Part shown: piece by piece, positions 57,378 to 64,000 of the stretch
Numbering within the stretch: the stretch's first letter is position 1
Layout of the letters: every line of letters begins with the position of its first letter
Origin: Olsenella sp. SW781
GTDB taxonomy: Bacteria > Actinomycetota > Coriobacteriia > Coriobacteriales > Atopobiaceae
Assembly (NCBI RefSeq): GCF_012027725.1
Contig: NZ_SJOU01000007.1
Span: 62,001-126,000 of the forward strand
Direction of reading: 5' to 3'
Length of the DNA: 64,000 bases
Position numbers and translations under genes: made by a program
Notes under the pieces: model-generated
Databases searched by the model: none
What the model was told of the DNA's origin: nothing
Seen by the model: the letters and a program-made list of their open reading frames with translations, nothing else

Positions 57378-59732
57378 CTACGCCAGGCCGAGGGCCATCC
57401 CCGCGAGGCGCACGGCGAGCGCCACGACCCACGCCACGCCGCACTGCATGGCGACAACGGCCCACATCATGCGCGTCCCCAGCTCGGCCTTCACCGCGGA
57501 CACCGCCGCCACGCACGGCGTGTACAGCAGCGTGAACGTGAGGAACGCAAACGCCGTGAGCGGCGAGAAGAGCTCGGGCAGGCCCGCCGTGCTCCCGCCC
57601 ATGAGGACAGTCAAAGTTGCCACCACGTTCTCCTTGGCGCCGAAGCCAGCCGCCAGGGCCGCCGCCGCGCGCCAGTTGCCAAAGCCGAGCGGGGCGAAGA
57701 GCGGCGCCAGCAGCGCGCCGAGCGCGGCGAGCATGCTCTGGGACTGGTCGGACACCACGTTGAGGCGCACGTCGAAGGTCTGCAGGAACCAGATCACCAC
57801 GCTCGCCACGAAGATGATCGTGAACGCCTTGGTTGCAAAGCCCTTGGCCTTGTCCCAGGCCAGGCGCGCCACGGTGCGCGGCGCGGGCATGCGGTAGTTG
57901 GGAAGCTCCATCACAAACGGCACCGGGTCGCCCTTGAAGGCCGTCCCCTTGAGCACGAGCGCGACGAGGATTCCCACCACGATGCCCATGAGGTAGAGCG
58001 CGATCATCACGAGCGGCGCGCACTCCGGGAAGAACGCGGCCGAGAAGAGCGCGTAGACCGGCACCTTTGCCGAGCAGCTCATGAACGGCGTGAGCATGAC
58101 CGTCATCTTGCGGTCGTGCTCGGAGGGCAGGGTGCGCGTCGCCATGATGGCGGGAACCGAGCAGCCAAAGCCGATGAGCATGGGCACGAAGCTGCGTCCG
58201 GAGAGGCCCAGGCGCCGCAGCAGCTTGTCCATCACAAAGGCCACGCGCGCCATGTAGCCGGAGTCCTCGAGGATCGAGAGCAGGATGAAGAGCACCACGA
58301 TGATCGGCAGGAAGGAGAGAACCGAGCCCACGCCGGCAAAGACGCCGTCGATCACGAGGCTGTGCACCACCGGGTTGAGCCCAAAGGCCGTGAGCGCGGC
58401 GTCCGCCTGGGCTGTCACCCAGTCGATTCCGGCGGCGAGAAGGTCGGAGAGCCGCTGACCCACCACATCAAAAGTGAGCCAGAAGACGAGCGCCATGATC
58501 CCAACGAACACCGGGATGGCCGTGTACTTGCCCGTGAGGATGCGGTCGGCCGCCACCGAGCGCGCGTGCTCGCGGCTCTCGTGCGGCTTGACCACGCACT
58601 CGGCGCAGACGCCCTCGATGAACGAGAAGCGCATGTCGGCGAGCGCCGCCATGCGGTCGCGGCCGGACTCGCCCTCCATCTGGCTGATGATGTGCTCCAC
58701 GGCGTCGAGCTCGTTCTGGTCCAGCCCCAGGGCGCGCATCACGAGCTGGTCGCCCTCGATGAGCTTGGTCGCGGCAAAGCGCACGGGAAGGCTGGCCGCG
58801 GCAGCGTGGTCCTCGATGATGTGGCAGATGCCGTGGATGCAGCGGTGCAGGGCGCCGTGGTCGGGGCCGTCCGGCGAGCAGAAGTCCACGCGGCCCGGGT
58901 GCTCGCGGAAGCGCGCCACGTGCAGCACGTGCTCCACGAGCTCGGAGATGCCCTCCTCGCGCGCGGCGGAGATGGGAACCACGGGGATGCCGAGCGCGGC
59001 CTCCAGGCGGTTCACGCTCACCGTGCCACCGTTGGCCGTGAGCTCGTCCATCATGTTGAGGGCGAGCACCATCGGCCGGTCGAGCTCCATGAGCTGGAGC
59101 GTCAGGTAGAGATTGCGCTCGATGTTGGTGGCGTCCACGATGTCGATGATCGCGTCGGGGTCGTCCTCCAGGATGAAGCGACGGCTCACCACCTCCTCGC
59201 TCGTGTAGGGGCTGAGCGAGTAGATGCCCGGCAGGTCCGTGACCGTGGCCTCGGGATGGCCCTTGATCTGGCCGTCCTTGCGGTCCACGGTCACGCCCGG
59301 GAAGTTGCCCACGTGCTGGTTCGCGCCCGTGAGCGCGTTGAAGAGCGTGGTCTTGCCGCAGTTCTGGTTGCCGGCCAGCGCCAGCTTGAGCGGACGGCCC
59401 TCCGGGATGGCCTTGCCGGCCGCGCGCGGCGCGTACTTCTCGCCAATGGCGGGGTGGACGGCCGCCTCCAGGCGCTCGCGGCCGCGCGGGGCGTCGTGCA
59501 TGTCGTGCACCTGCGTGAGCGCGATGTGAGCGGCGTCGTCCCGGCGCAGGGTGAGCTCGTAGCCGCGCAGGCGGATCTCGAGCGGGTCCCCCATGGGGGC
59601 GCGCTTCATGAGCGTGACCTCCACGCCCGGCGTGAGGCCCATGTCCAGGATGTGCTGGCGCAGCGACGGCTCGTCGCAGTCCACCGACGCCACCACGGCG
59701 TCCTTGCCGATCTCCAGCTCGTCCAGGTTCAT
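57378..59732 (-). CDS. feoB: FeoA-FeoB fusion, ferrous iron transporter
   Basis: 784 aa. Residues 1-75 are a FeoA SH3-like domain (ILDMGLTPGVEVTLMKRAPM). Residues ~115-290 are the FeoB GTPase: G1 GNQNCGKTTL (121-130), G3 DLPGIYSL, G4 NMMDEL. Then a helical region and membrane Gate/core helices with GCSVPAIMATRT and MSCSAKVPVYALF. Imports Fe2+. The ATG follows GAGGGGAG. Its promoter has -10 TACAAT at 59768-59773, and a GTTTGC dyad lies 76 bp before the start. No FeoC. Confidence 0.93.
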   Translation of the reverse strand: MNLDELEIGKDAVVASVDCDEPSLRQHILDMGLTPGVEVTLMKRAPMGDPLEIRLRGYELTLRRDDAAHIALTQVHDMHDAPRGRERLEAAVHPAIGEKYAPRAAGKAIPEGRPLKLALAGNQNCGKTTLFNALTGANQHVGNFPGVTVDRKDGQIKGHPEATVTDLPGIYSLSPYTSEEVVSRRFILEDDPDAIIDIVDATNIERNLYLTLQLMELDRPMVLALNMMDELTANGGTVSVNRLEAALGIPVVPISAAREEGISELVEHVLHVARFREHPGRVDFCSPDGPDHGALHRCIHGICHIIEDHAAAASLPVRFAATKLIEGDQLVMRALGLDQNELDAVEHIISQMEGESGRDRMAALADMRFSFIEGVCAECVVKPHESREHARSVAADRILTGKYTAIPVFVGIMALVFWLTFDVVGQRLSDLLAAGIDWVTAQADAALTAFGLNPVVHSLVIDGVFAGVGSVLSFLPIIVVLFILLSILEDSGYMARVAFVMDKLLRRLGLSGRSFVPMLIGFGCSVPAIMATRTLPSEHDRKMTVMLTPFMSCSAKVPVYALFSAAFFPECAPLVMIALYLMGIVVGILVALVLKGTAFKGDPVPFVMELPNYRMPAPRTVARLAWDKAKGFATKAFTIIFVASVVIWFLQTFDVRLNVVSDQSQSMLAALGALLAPLFAPLGFGNWRAAAALAAGFGAKENVVATLTVLMGGSTAGLPELFSPLTAFAFLTFTLLYTPCVAAVSAVKAELGTRMMWAVVAMQCGVAWVVALAVRLAGMALGLA

Positions 59733-59767
59733 GCGCGCTTCTCCCCTCGCAGCTCCACTCGCACGCC

Positions 59768-59773
59768 ATTGTA
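59768..59773 (-). promoter_or_regulatory. -10 element of the feoAB promoter
   Basis: TACAAT on the minus strand; start near 59761. The -35 position is GC-rich with no match, as at the nitroreductase promoter. Confidence 0.5.
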
Positions 59774-59807
59774 GCGTGTGCGCTCGCCCCGGCGCGGCCC
59801 CCTTCGC

Positions 59808-59994
59808 GTTTGCTCGTGCAAACTCGAGGCGAGCTCCGGGAACAGCACAATCGAGCAAGCCTCTGAGCTGCGCAAATGCCAGCAGCCTTGTAATTTGGCG
59901 TGAACGTGGCGCGGCGTTTGCTCGTGCAAACTCGGTGGGGGCGCCGCGCGGCGGGAAGGCGCCCGAGGAGCCCGTGGCGTTTGCTCGTGCAAAC
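59808..59994. promoter_or_regulatory. Three GTTTGCTCGTGCAAAC dyads upstream of feoAB
   Basis: Identical 16-mers at 59808-59823, 59916-59931 and 59979-59994, each followed by TCG. Spacings 108 and 63 bp (63 is six helical turns). The proximal one begins 76 bp from the feoAB ATG, as in the nitroreductase gene. They fill most of the 349-bp gap to the divergent dehydrogenase gene. Crp/Fnr-type layout. Confidence 0.68.
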
Positions 59995-60081
59995 TCGAGG
60001 GGAGCCAGCACCCCATGGCCTAGAATGGCGAGAAGAACCGAGAAGGACGTGCGCCCGCGGCGCCGAGGCGAGAGGAGCCCC

Positions 60082-61020
60082 ATGAACGTGCTCGTGCTGC
60101 TGCCCGTGGATGACGCCCAGCGCGCCCGGCTCGAGGCCGCCGCGCCCGGGGCGCGCTTCTCCTATGCCACGACGTCCGACGCACCCGCGGACGCCGTCGA
60201 GCGGGCGGACGTCATCGTGGGCAACCTCCCGCCCGAGCGGCTCGGCGAGGCGGCGCGCCTGCGCCTGCTGCAGCTCAACTCCGCCGGGTACGACAACTAC
60301 GCCGCCGCCGGGACGCTTCCCGAGGGGGCGATGCTCGCCTCGGCCTCGGGCGCCTACGGCCAGGCCGTCTCCGAGCACATGCTCGCGATGCTGCTCTCGC
60401 TGATGAAGCGCCTCCCCGCCTACCGCGACGACCAGCGCGCCCACCGCTGGGCGGACGAGGGCGTCGTGACCACCCTGCGCGGCGCGCGGGTGCTCGTGCT
60501 CGGCGCGGGCGACATCGGGACGCACTTCGCCTCGCTCTGCGCGGCGCTCGGGGCGCGCGTCGCGGGCGTCCGGCGCTCGTCCCGGCCGGCCGAGCCGCCC
60601 TTCGAGGCCGTGTCCCCGATGGCGTGCCTCCCGGAGCTCCTGCCTCAGGCGGACGTGGTCGCGTCGTTCCTGCCGAGCACGCCCGAGACGAGGGGGCTCG
60701 CCGACGCATGGTTCTTCTCGGCGATGCGGCGGGGGTCGTACTTCGTCAACGGCGGGCGCGGGGACCTCGTGGTGACGGACGACCTTATCGCGGCGCTTGA
60801 GGCGGGCCAGATTGCCGGGGCGGCGCTCGACGTCATGGACCCCGAGCCGCTGCCCGCGGACCACCCGCTCTGGGACGCGCCCGGCGCGCTCGTGACGCCG
60901 CACGTCTCGGGCTGGTACCACCTGCCCGCCACGCTGGACAACATCGTGGGGATCGCGACGGAGAACCTGGGGCGGCTCGCGCGCGGCGAGCGGCCGCGCA
61001 ACCTCGTGGAGCTCGGCTAG
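60082..61020 (+). CDS. D-isomer specific 2-hydroxyacid dehydrogenase
   Basis: 312 aa NAD-dependent oxidoreductase. Substrate loop LNSAGYDNY, Rossmann GAGDIGTHFASLCAALGARV, catalytic Arg in NGGRGDLV, Glu in DVMDPEPLP and His in TPHVSGWYHL. Interconverts a 2-hydroxyacid and 2-ketoacid; specific substrate unknown. Divergent from feoAB, sharing the GTTTGC region. RBS GAGAGGAGCC. Confidence 0.87.
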   Translation: MNVLVLLPVDDAQRARLEAAAPGARFSYATTSDAPADAVERADVIVGNLPPERLGEAARLRLLQLNSAGYDNYAAAGTLPEGAMLASASGAYGQAVSEHMLAMLLSLMKRLPAYRDDQRAHRWADEGVVTTLRGARVLVLGAGDIGTHFASLCAALGARVAGVRRSSRPAEPPFEAVSPMACLPELLPQADVVASFLPSTPETRGLADAWFFSAMRRGSYFVNGGRGDLVVTDDLIAALEAGQIAGAALDVMDPEPLPADHPLWDAPGALVTPHVSGWYHLPATLDNIVGIATENLGRLARGERPRNLVELG

Positions 61021-61061
61021 GCCCACCGGGGTGGGGGCCCGCCGGTCGGTGGCCGCCGGGG

Positions 61062-61922
61062 CTACGCCCGCGCCCTCACGGCAAACGCCACGCCGAGGGC
61101 GCCGGGACCGCAGTGCGACGTGATGACGTCACCGGTCTCGTACCACTCGACCTCGGCGAAGCCCAGCTCGCGGGCGTGCGCGCTCACGAGCTCGCGCACC
61201 TGGTCGGGAAGGCCCGGCGACTTCACGAAGACGATGCGGGCGGGGTCGAAGTCCTCGCGCAGCACGAGGTAGTCGACGAGGCGGACGGACGCCGCCGCCA
61301 TGGAGCCGCGCAGCTTCTTGGTGGCCACGAGCTTGCCCTCGAGCAGCTCGACGACGGGCTTGATCTTAAGGAGGGTGGCGCCCAGGAACGCCACGTTGGA
61401 GAGGCGGCCGCCGGCGCGCAGGTAGCCGAGGTCGCCGGGGAGAAACGCCATGCGCACGCGCGCGGAGAGGTCCTCGACGTAGGCGCGCGCCTCGTCGACG
61501 CCCGCCTCGGGGTGCTCGCGCACCCAGCGGGCCGCCTCGCGCACGACGAGCCCCTGGCCGATGGTCACGTGGCGGGTGTCGACGGCGGTCACGTAGGCGC
61601 GCGTCTCGGCCGCCGCGAGGGCGGACTCGAGCGAGCACGTCGTGGCGGCCGAGTAGGCGACGTGCAGGATCTGCGCGTCGGGACGCTCGGCATGGATGCG
61701 GTCGAAGGCCACCTCGAAGTCGTGCGGGGTGCAGCCGCTCGTCTTGGGGAGCACGCCGAGCTGGCGGCACTGCTCCAGCATCTCGGCCGGGGAGATCTCC
61801 CCGTCATCGATGGTCCGGCTCCCCACGGTGACGTGCATGGGAACGAGCTCGACCCCCAGCTCGGCCGCCTCGGCGGCGGGGACGTCGCAGCCCGTCTCGG
61901 CGGTGATGACGATGTGTGCCAT
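61062..61922 (-). CDS. DegV family fatty-acid-binding protein
   Basis: 286 aa. Opens IVITAETGCDVPAAEAAELG and has KTSGCTPHDFEVAFDRI, SAATTCSLESA and LGYLRAGGRLSNVAFLGATL; these are the DegV signature residues that hold a fatty acid. Members (FakB in Firmicutes) present fatty acid to kinase FakA. ATG at 61920-61922 chosen; an earlier start would add 11 polar residues. Divergent from dxs. Confidence 0.85.
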   Translation of the reverse strand: MAHIVITAETGCDVPAAEAAELGVELVPMHVTVGSRTIDDGEISPAEMLEQCRQLGVLPKTSGCTPHDFEVAFDRIHAERPDAQILHVAYSAATTCSLESALAAAETRAYVTAVDTRHVTIGQGLVVREAARWVREHPEAGVDEARAYVEDLSARVRMAFLPGDLGYLRAGGRLSNVAFLGATLLKIKPVVELLEGKLVATKKLRGSMAAASVRLVDYLVLREDFDPARIVFVKSPGLPDQVRELVSAHARELGFAEVEWYETGDVITSHCGPGALGVAFAVRARA

Positions 61923-62101
61923 GGCAAGCTCCCGTCTCGGCGCAGTAGTATGCACATTTTAGTCGTTTGGGCACGTCGGGGCCAAGGGCCGCGAAAACCC
62001 TCCCGTCCCGCAGTTTTCCGCAGGCGCGACACAACTCTGGCATCAAAATGTGAGAACCTAGAAATCTCTGGCACGGTCGAACGCGGATGGGAGGGGGCAT
62101 C

Positions 62102-63859
62102 ATGTATCTTGAGCGCATCGGCTCCCCCGAGGACCTGCGCGCCCTGCCCGCCGAGGCGCTCGGCCCCCTCTGCGAAGAGATCCGCTCCGCCATCCTGGAG
62201 AGCTCCGCCGTGGTGGGCGGGCACGTGGGGCCGAACCTCTCGGTCGTCGAGCTCACCGTGGCGCTGCACCGCGTCTTCGAGAGCCCGCGCGACAAGATCG
62301 TCTTCGACGTCTCGCACCAGACCTACCCGCACAAGATGCTCACCGGACGCGCCGCCGCGTTTCTCGACCCGGCGCGCTACGAGGACGTCTCGGGCTTCTC
62401 GAGCCCCGGGGAGTCCGAGCACGACCTGTTTGCGATGGGGCACACCTCGACCTCGGTGAGCCTCGCCTGCGGCCTCGTCTCCGCGCGCGAGCTCGCTGGC
62501 GAGAAGTACGCGGTGGTGGCGGTCATCGGCGACGGCTCGCTCTCCGGCGGGCTCGCCTTCGAGGGGCTCGACAACGCCGCCTCCCTCACGAGCGGCCTCA
62601 TCATCGTCGTGAACGACAACGAGTGGTCGATCGCGCCCAACCACGGCGGCGTCTACGGCGCGCTCGCCGAGCTGCGCGCCACGGGCGGCGCCTCGCCGCG
62701 CAACCCCTTCACCGCGCTCGGGCTGGACTACCGCTACCTCGAGGACGGCCACGACGAGCAGGCGCTCGAGGCGGCGCTCGCCGAGCTCGCGGACGTCGAC
62801 CACCCCGTCGTGCTGCACGTCCACACCGAGAAGGGCCACGGCTACGCCCCCGCCCTCGAGGACCCCGAGGGCTGGCACCACGCCGCCCCGTTCGACCTCT
62901 CCTCGGGCTCCCCGCTGGGCCAGGGAGGCGGCCCGGACTACGCCCAGATCACGGCCTCCTTCCTCATGGGGCGCATGGCGGGCGACCCGGGCCTCGTCGC
63001 CGTGAACGCGGCGACCCCCTACATCATGGGCTTCACGCCCGAGCTGCGCGCCCAGGCCGGCCGCCAGTTCGTGGACGTGGGGATTGCCGAGGAGCACGCA
63101 GTGACGTACGTGACGGGGCTCGCCCGCGCGGGCGCCACCCCCGTGCTCGGCATCTACTCGACCTTCCTGCAGCGCGCCTATGACGAGCTGTGGCACGACC
63201 TCTGCCTCAACGCGGCGCGCGCCGTCATCCTCGTCTTCGGCGCGTCCGCCTTCGGCACCACCGACGCCACGCACCTCGGCTTCTTCGACATCCCCATGCT
63301 CGGCGCCATGCCGGGCCTGCCCTACCTCGCGCCCACCTGCCCCGAGGAGTACCTCGACATGCTCTCATGGGCGCTCGACCGCGCGGAGGGCCCCGTCGCC
63401 ATCCGCGTCCCGGTGACGGGCGCGACGTCGCGCCCGGGCTTCTCGCGCCCCGCGGGGGGCTACGCGCGTGGCGCCGAGGTCGTGCGGAGGGGCTCGGGCG
63501 TCGCGCTGCTCGCCCTCGGGGACCTCTTCCCCCTCGGCGAGCAGGTCGCCGACATGCTCGCGGCATGCGGCATAGGCGCCACCCTCGTCAACCCCCGCCT
63601 CGCCACGACGATCGACGAGGAGCTGCTGGGACGGCTCGCGGCCGGCCACGACGTCGTCGTCACGATCGAGGACGGCATCCTCGACGGCGGCTTCGGCGAG
63701 CGCGTGGCACGCGCCCTCTCCTGCGACGACGTGCGCGTGCGCTGCTACGGGCTGCCGCGCGCCTTCGCGGACCGCTACGACCCCGCCACGCTGCTCGAGA
63801 GCTGCGGGATGACCGCGGAGGGCATCGCCGCGGACGTGCGCGCCCTCCTCGGCGCGTAG
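62102..63859 (+). CDS. dxs: 1-Deoxy-D-xylulose-5-phosphate synthase-like transketolase
   Basis: 585 aa, slightly short for DXS (about 620). TPP enzyme making DXP from pyruvate and glyceraldehyde 3-phosphate for isoprenoids. VSHQTYPHKMLTGR, GHTSTSVSLACG, TPP motif IGDGSLSGGLAFEG through VVNDNEWSI, YSTFLQRAYDELWHD and DIPMLGAMPGLPY match DXS order. The DATHLGFFDI segment takes the place of the usual GATHQGxFD. ATG behind GGGAGGGGG. Stand-alone gene. Confidence 0.8.
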   Translation: MYLERIGSPEDLRALPAEALGPLCEEIRSAILESSAVVGGHVGPNLSVVELTVALHRVFESPRDKIVFDVSHQTYPHKMLTGRAAAFLDPARYEDVSGFSSPGESEHDLFAMGHTSTSVSLACGLVSARELAGEKYAVVAVIGDGSLSGGLAFEGLDNAASLTSGLIIVVNDNEWSIAPNHGGVYGALAELRATGGASPRNPFTALGLDYRYLEDGHDEQALEAALAELADVDHPVVLHVHTEKGHGYAPALEDPEGWHHAAPFDLSSGSPLGQGGGPDYAQITASFLMGRMAGDPGLVAVNAATPYIMGFTPELRAQAGRQFVDVGIAEEHAVTYVTGLARAGATPVLGIYSTFLQRAYDELWHDLCLNAARAVILVFGASAFGTTDATHLGFFDIPMLGAMPGLPYLAPTCPEEYLDMLSWALDRAEGPVAIRVPVTGATSRPGFSRPAGGYARGAEVVRRGSGVALLALGDLFPLGEQVADMLAACGIGATLVNPRLATTIDEELLGRLAAGHDVVVTIEDGILDGGFGERVARALSCDDVRVRCYGLPRAFADRYDPATLLESCGMTAEGIAADVRALLGA

Positions 63860-63874
63860 GCGTCCCCGTAACCC

Positions 63875-64000
63875 CTACTGGACCACGCCCTCGTTTCTCA
63901 GCTCCGTGCGCAGGCGCGAGAGCGTCACGGGCGTCATGCCGAGCAGCGACGCCACGAAGCGGTTGGGGATCTTGCCCACGATGCCGGGATAGCGCCTGAG
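63875..64000 (-). CDS. Crp/Fnr family regulator, 3' end only
   Basis: Only the last 41 residues are in the window; the gene runs past the right edge. The end reads IPNRFVASLLGMTPVTLSRL, then RTELRNEGVVQ. This is the Crp-family winged helix (the K-Y-I-A-S-Y-L-G-I-T type variant), with Arg/Asn in place of the usual Gln/Lys. Effector domain unseen. It is a candidate for binding the GTTTGC dyads, but nothing links them directly. Confidence 0.55.
   Translation of the reverse strand, partial: LRRYPGIVGKIPNRFVASLLGMTPVTLSRLRTELRNEGVVQ

Overview
The window reads as a high-GC Gram-positive chromosome segment, most like the Coriobacteriia (Atopobiaceae/Olsenella type). That placement is inference from protein families recalled from memory: RsbW/sigma-B type stress module, argCJBD, phenylacetate-CoA ligase with an ACT protein, FeoA-FeoB fusion, sucrose PTS plus amylosucrase. 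No similarity search was run. Nearly all of the window is ordinary chromosome. I see no rRNA, tRNA, CRISPR array, insertion sequence or prophage.

Layout. 0-7 kb (minus strand): an AroB-like protein and shikimate kinase, a phased repeat cluster, then HAD phosphatase YqeG, MltG, RuvX and AlaS. 7-12 kb (minus): AI-2E family permease, a DUF948-RsbW-sigma factor operon and RarA, then a 45-aa hydrophobic/basic ORF that could be a type I toxin. 12-20.5 kb (minus): alpha/beta hydrolase, dNTP triphosphohydrolase, ATP-grasp-like protein, an SGNH hydrolase-acetyltransferase fusion, PPP-type phosphatase, orphan Vsr and zinc-dependent phospholipase-like protein. 20.5-23.5 kb (plus): UMF1-type transporter and an unknown protein with an endonuclease-like C-terminus. 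23.7-28.4 kb (minus): argC-argJ-argB-argD behind a clear promoter. 28.5-34.5 kb: small unknowns, a MIF-type tautomerase, holin-like membrane protein, DUF2974 hydrolase, FucO-like dehydrogenase and divergent M20 peptidase. 34.5-43.5 kb: small basic protein, LysR regulator, TatA, ACT protein plus PaaK, phosphofructokinase, M18 aminopeptidase, DEDDh exonuclease and nitroreductase. 43.8-55 kb: a sucrose region (amylosucrase, LacI-type regulator, sucrose PTS EIIBCA, sucrose-6-phosphate hydrolase, fructokinase) with a second LysR gene, an HPr-like protein and a deoxyinosine glycosylase set into it. 55-64 kb: VTT-domain membrane protein, a 35-aa membrane peptide, LOG protein, FeoAB, 2-hydroxyacid dehydrogenase, DegV, DXS and the 3' end of a Crp/Fnr-type gene at the right edge.

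The most unusual content lies between and across genes. (1) The 11-mer GCGAGAAGRAC occurs at least 29 times (15 plus, 14 minus), in genes and gaps alike, several-hundred-fold above a simple base-composition expectation; it behaves like a DNA-uptake or chromosome-organising word. (2) GTTTGC-N4-GCAAAC dyads start exactly 76 bp upstream of both the nitroreductase and the feoAB start codons, each about 45-47 bp behind a good -10 with no -35; this looks like a Crp/Fnr-type activator site. (3) Several families of long perfect palindromes fill gene gaps, including a 60-bp perfect inverted repeat in which one element sits in the loop of another of the same family. (4) GGAAWCGWTTCY boxes precede the amylosucrase, the PTS gene and the fructokinase and define a probable sucrose regulon.

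Gene starts were chosen from ribosome-binding sites and family length. Counts and probabilities are hand estimates.
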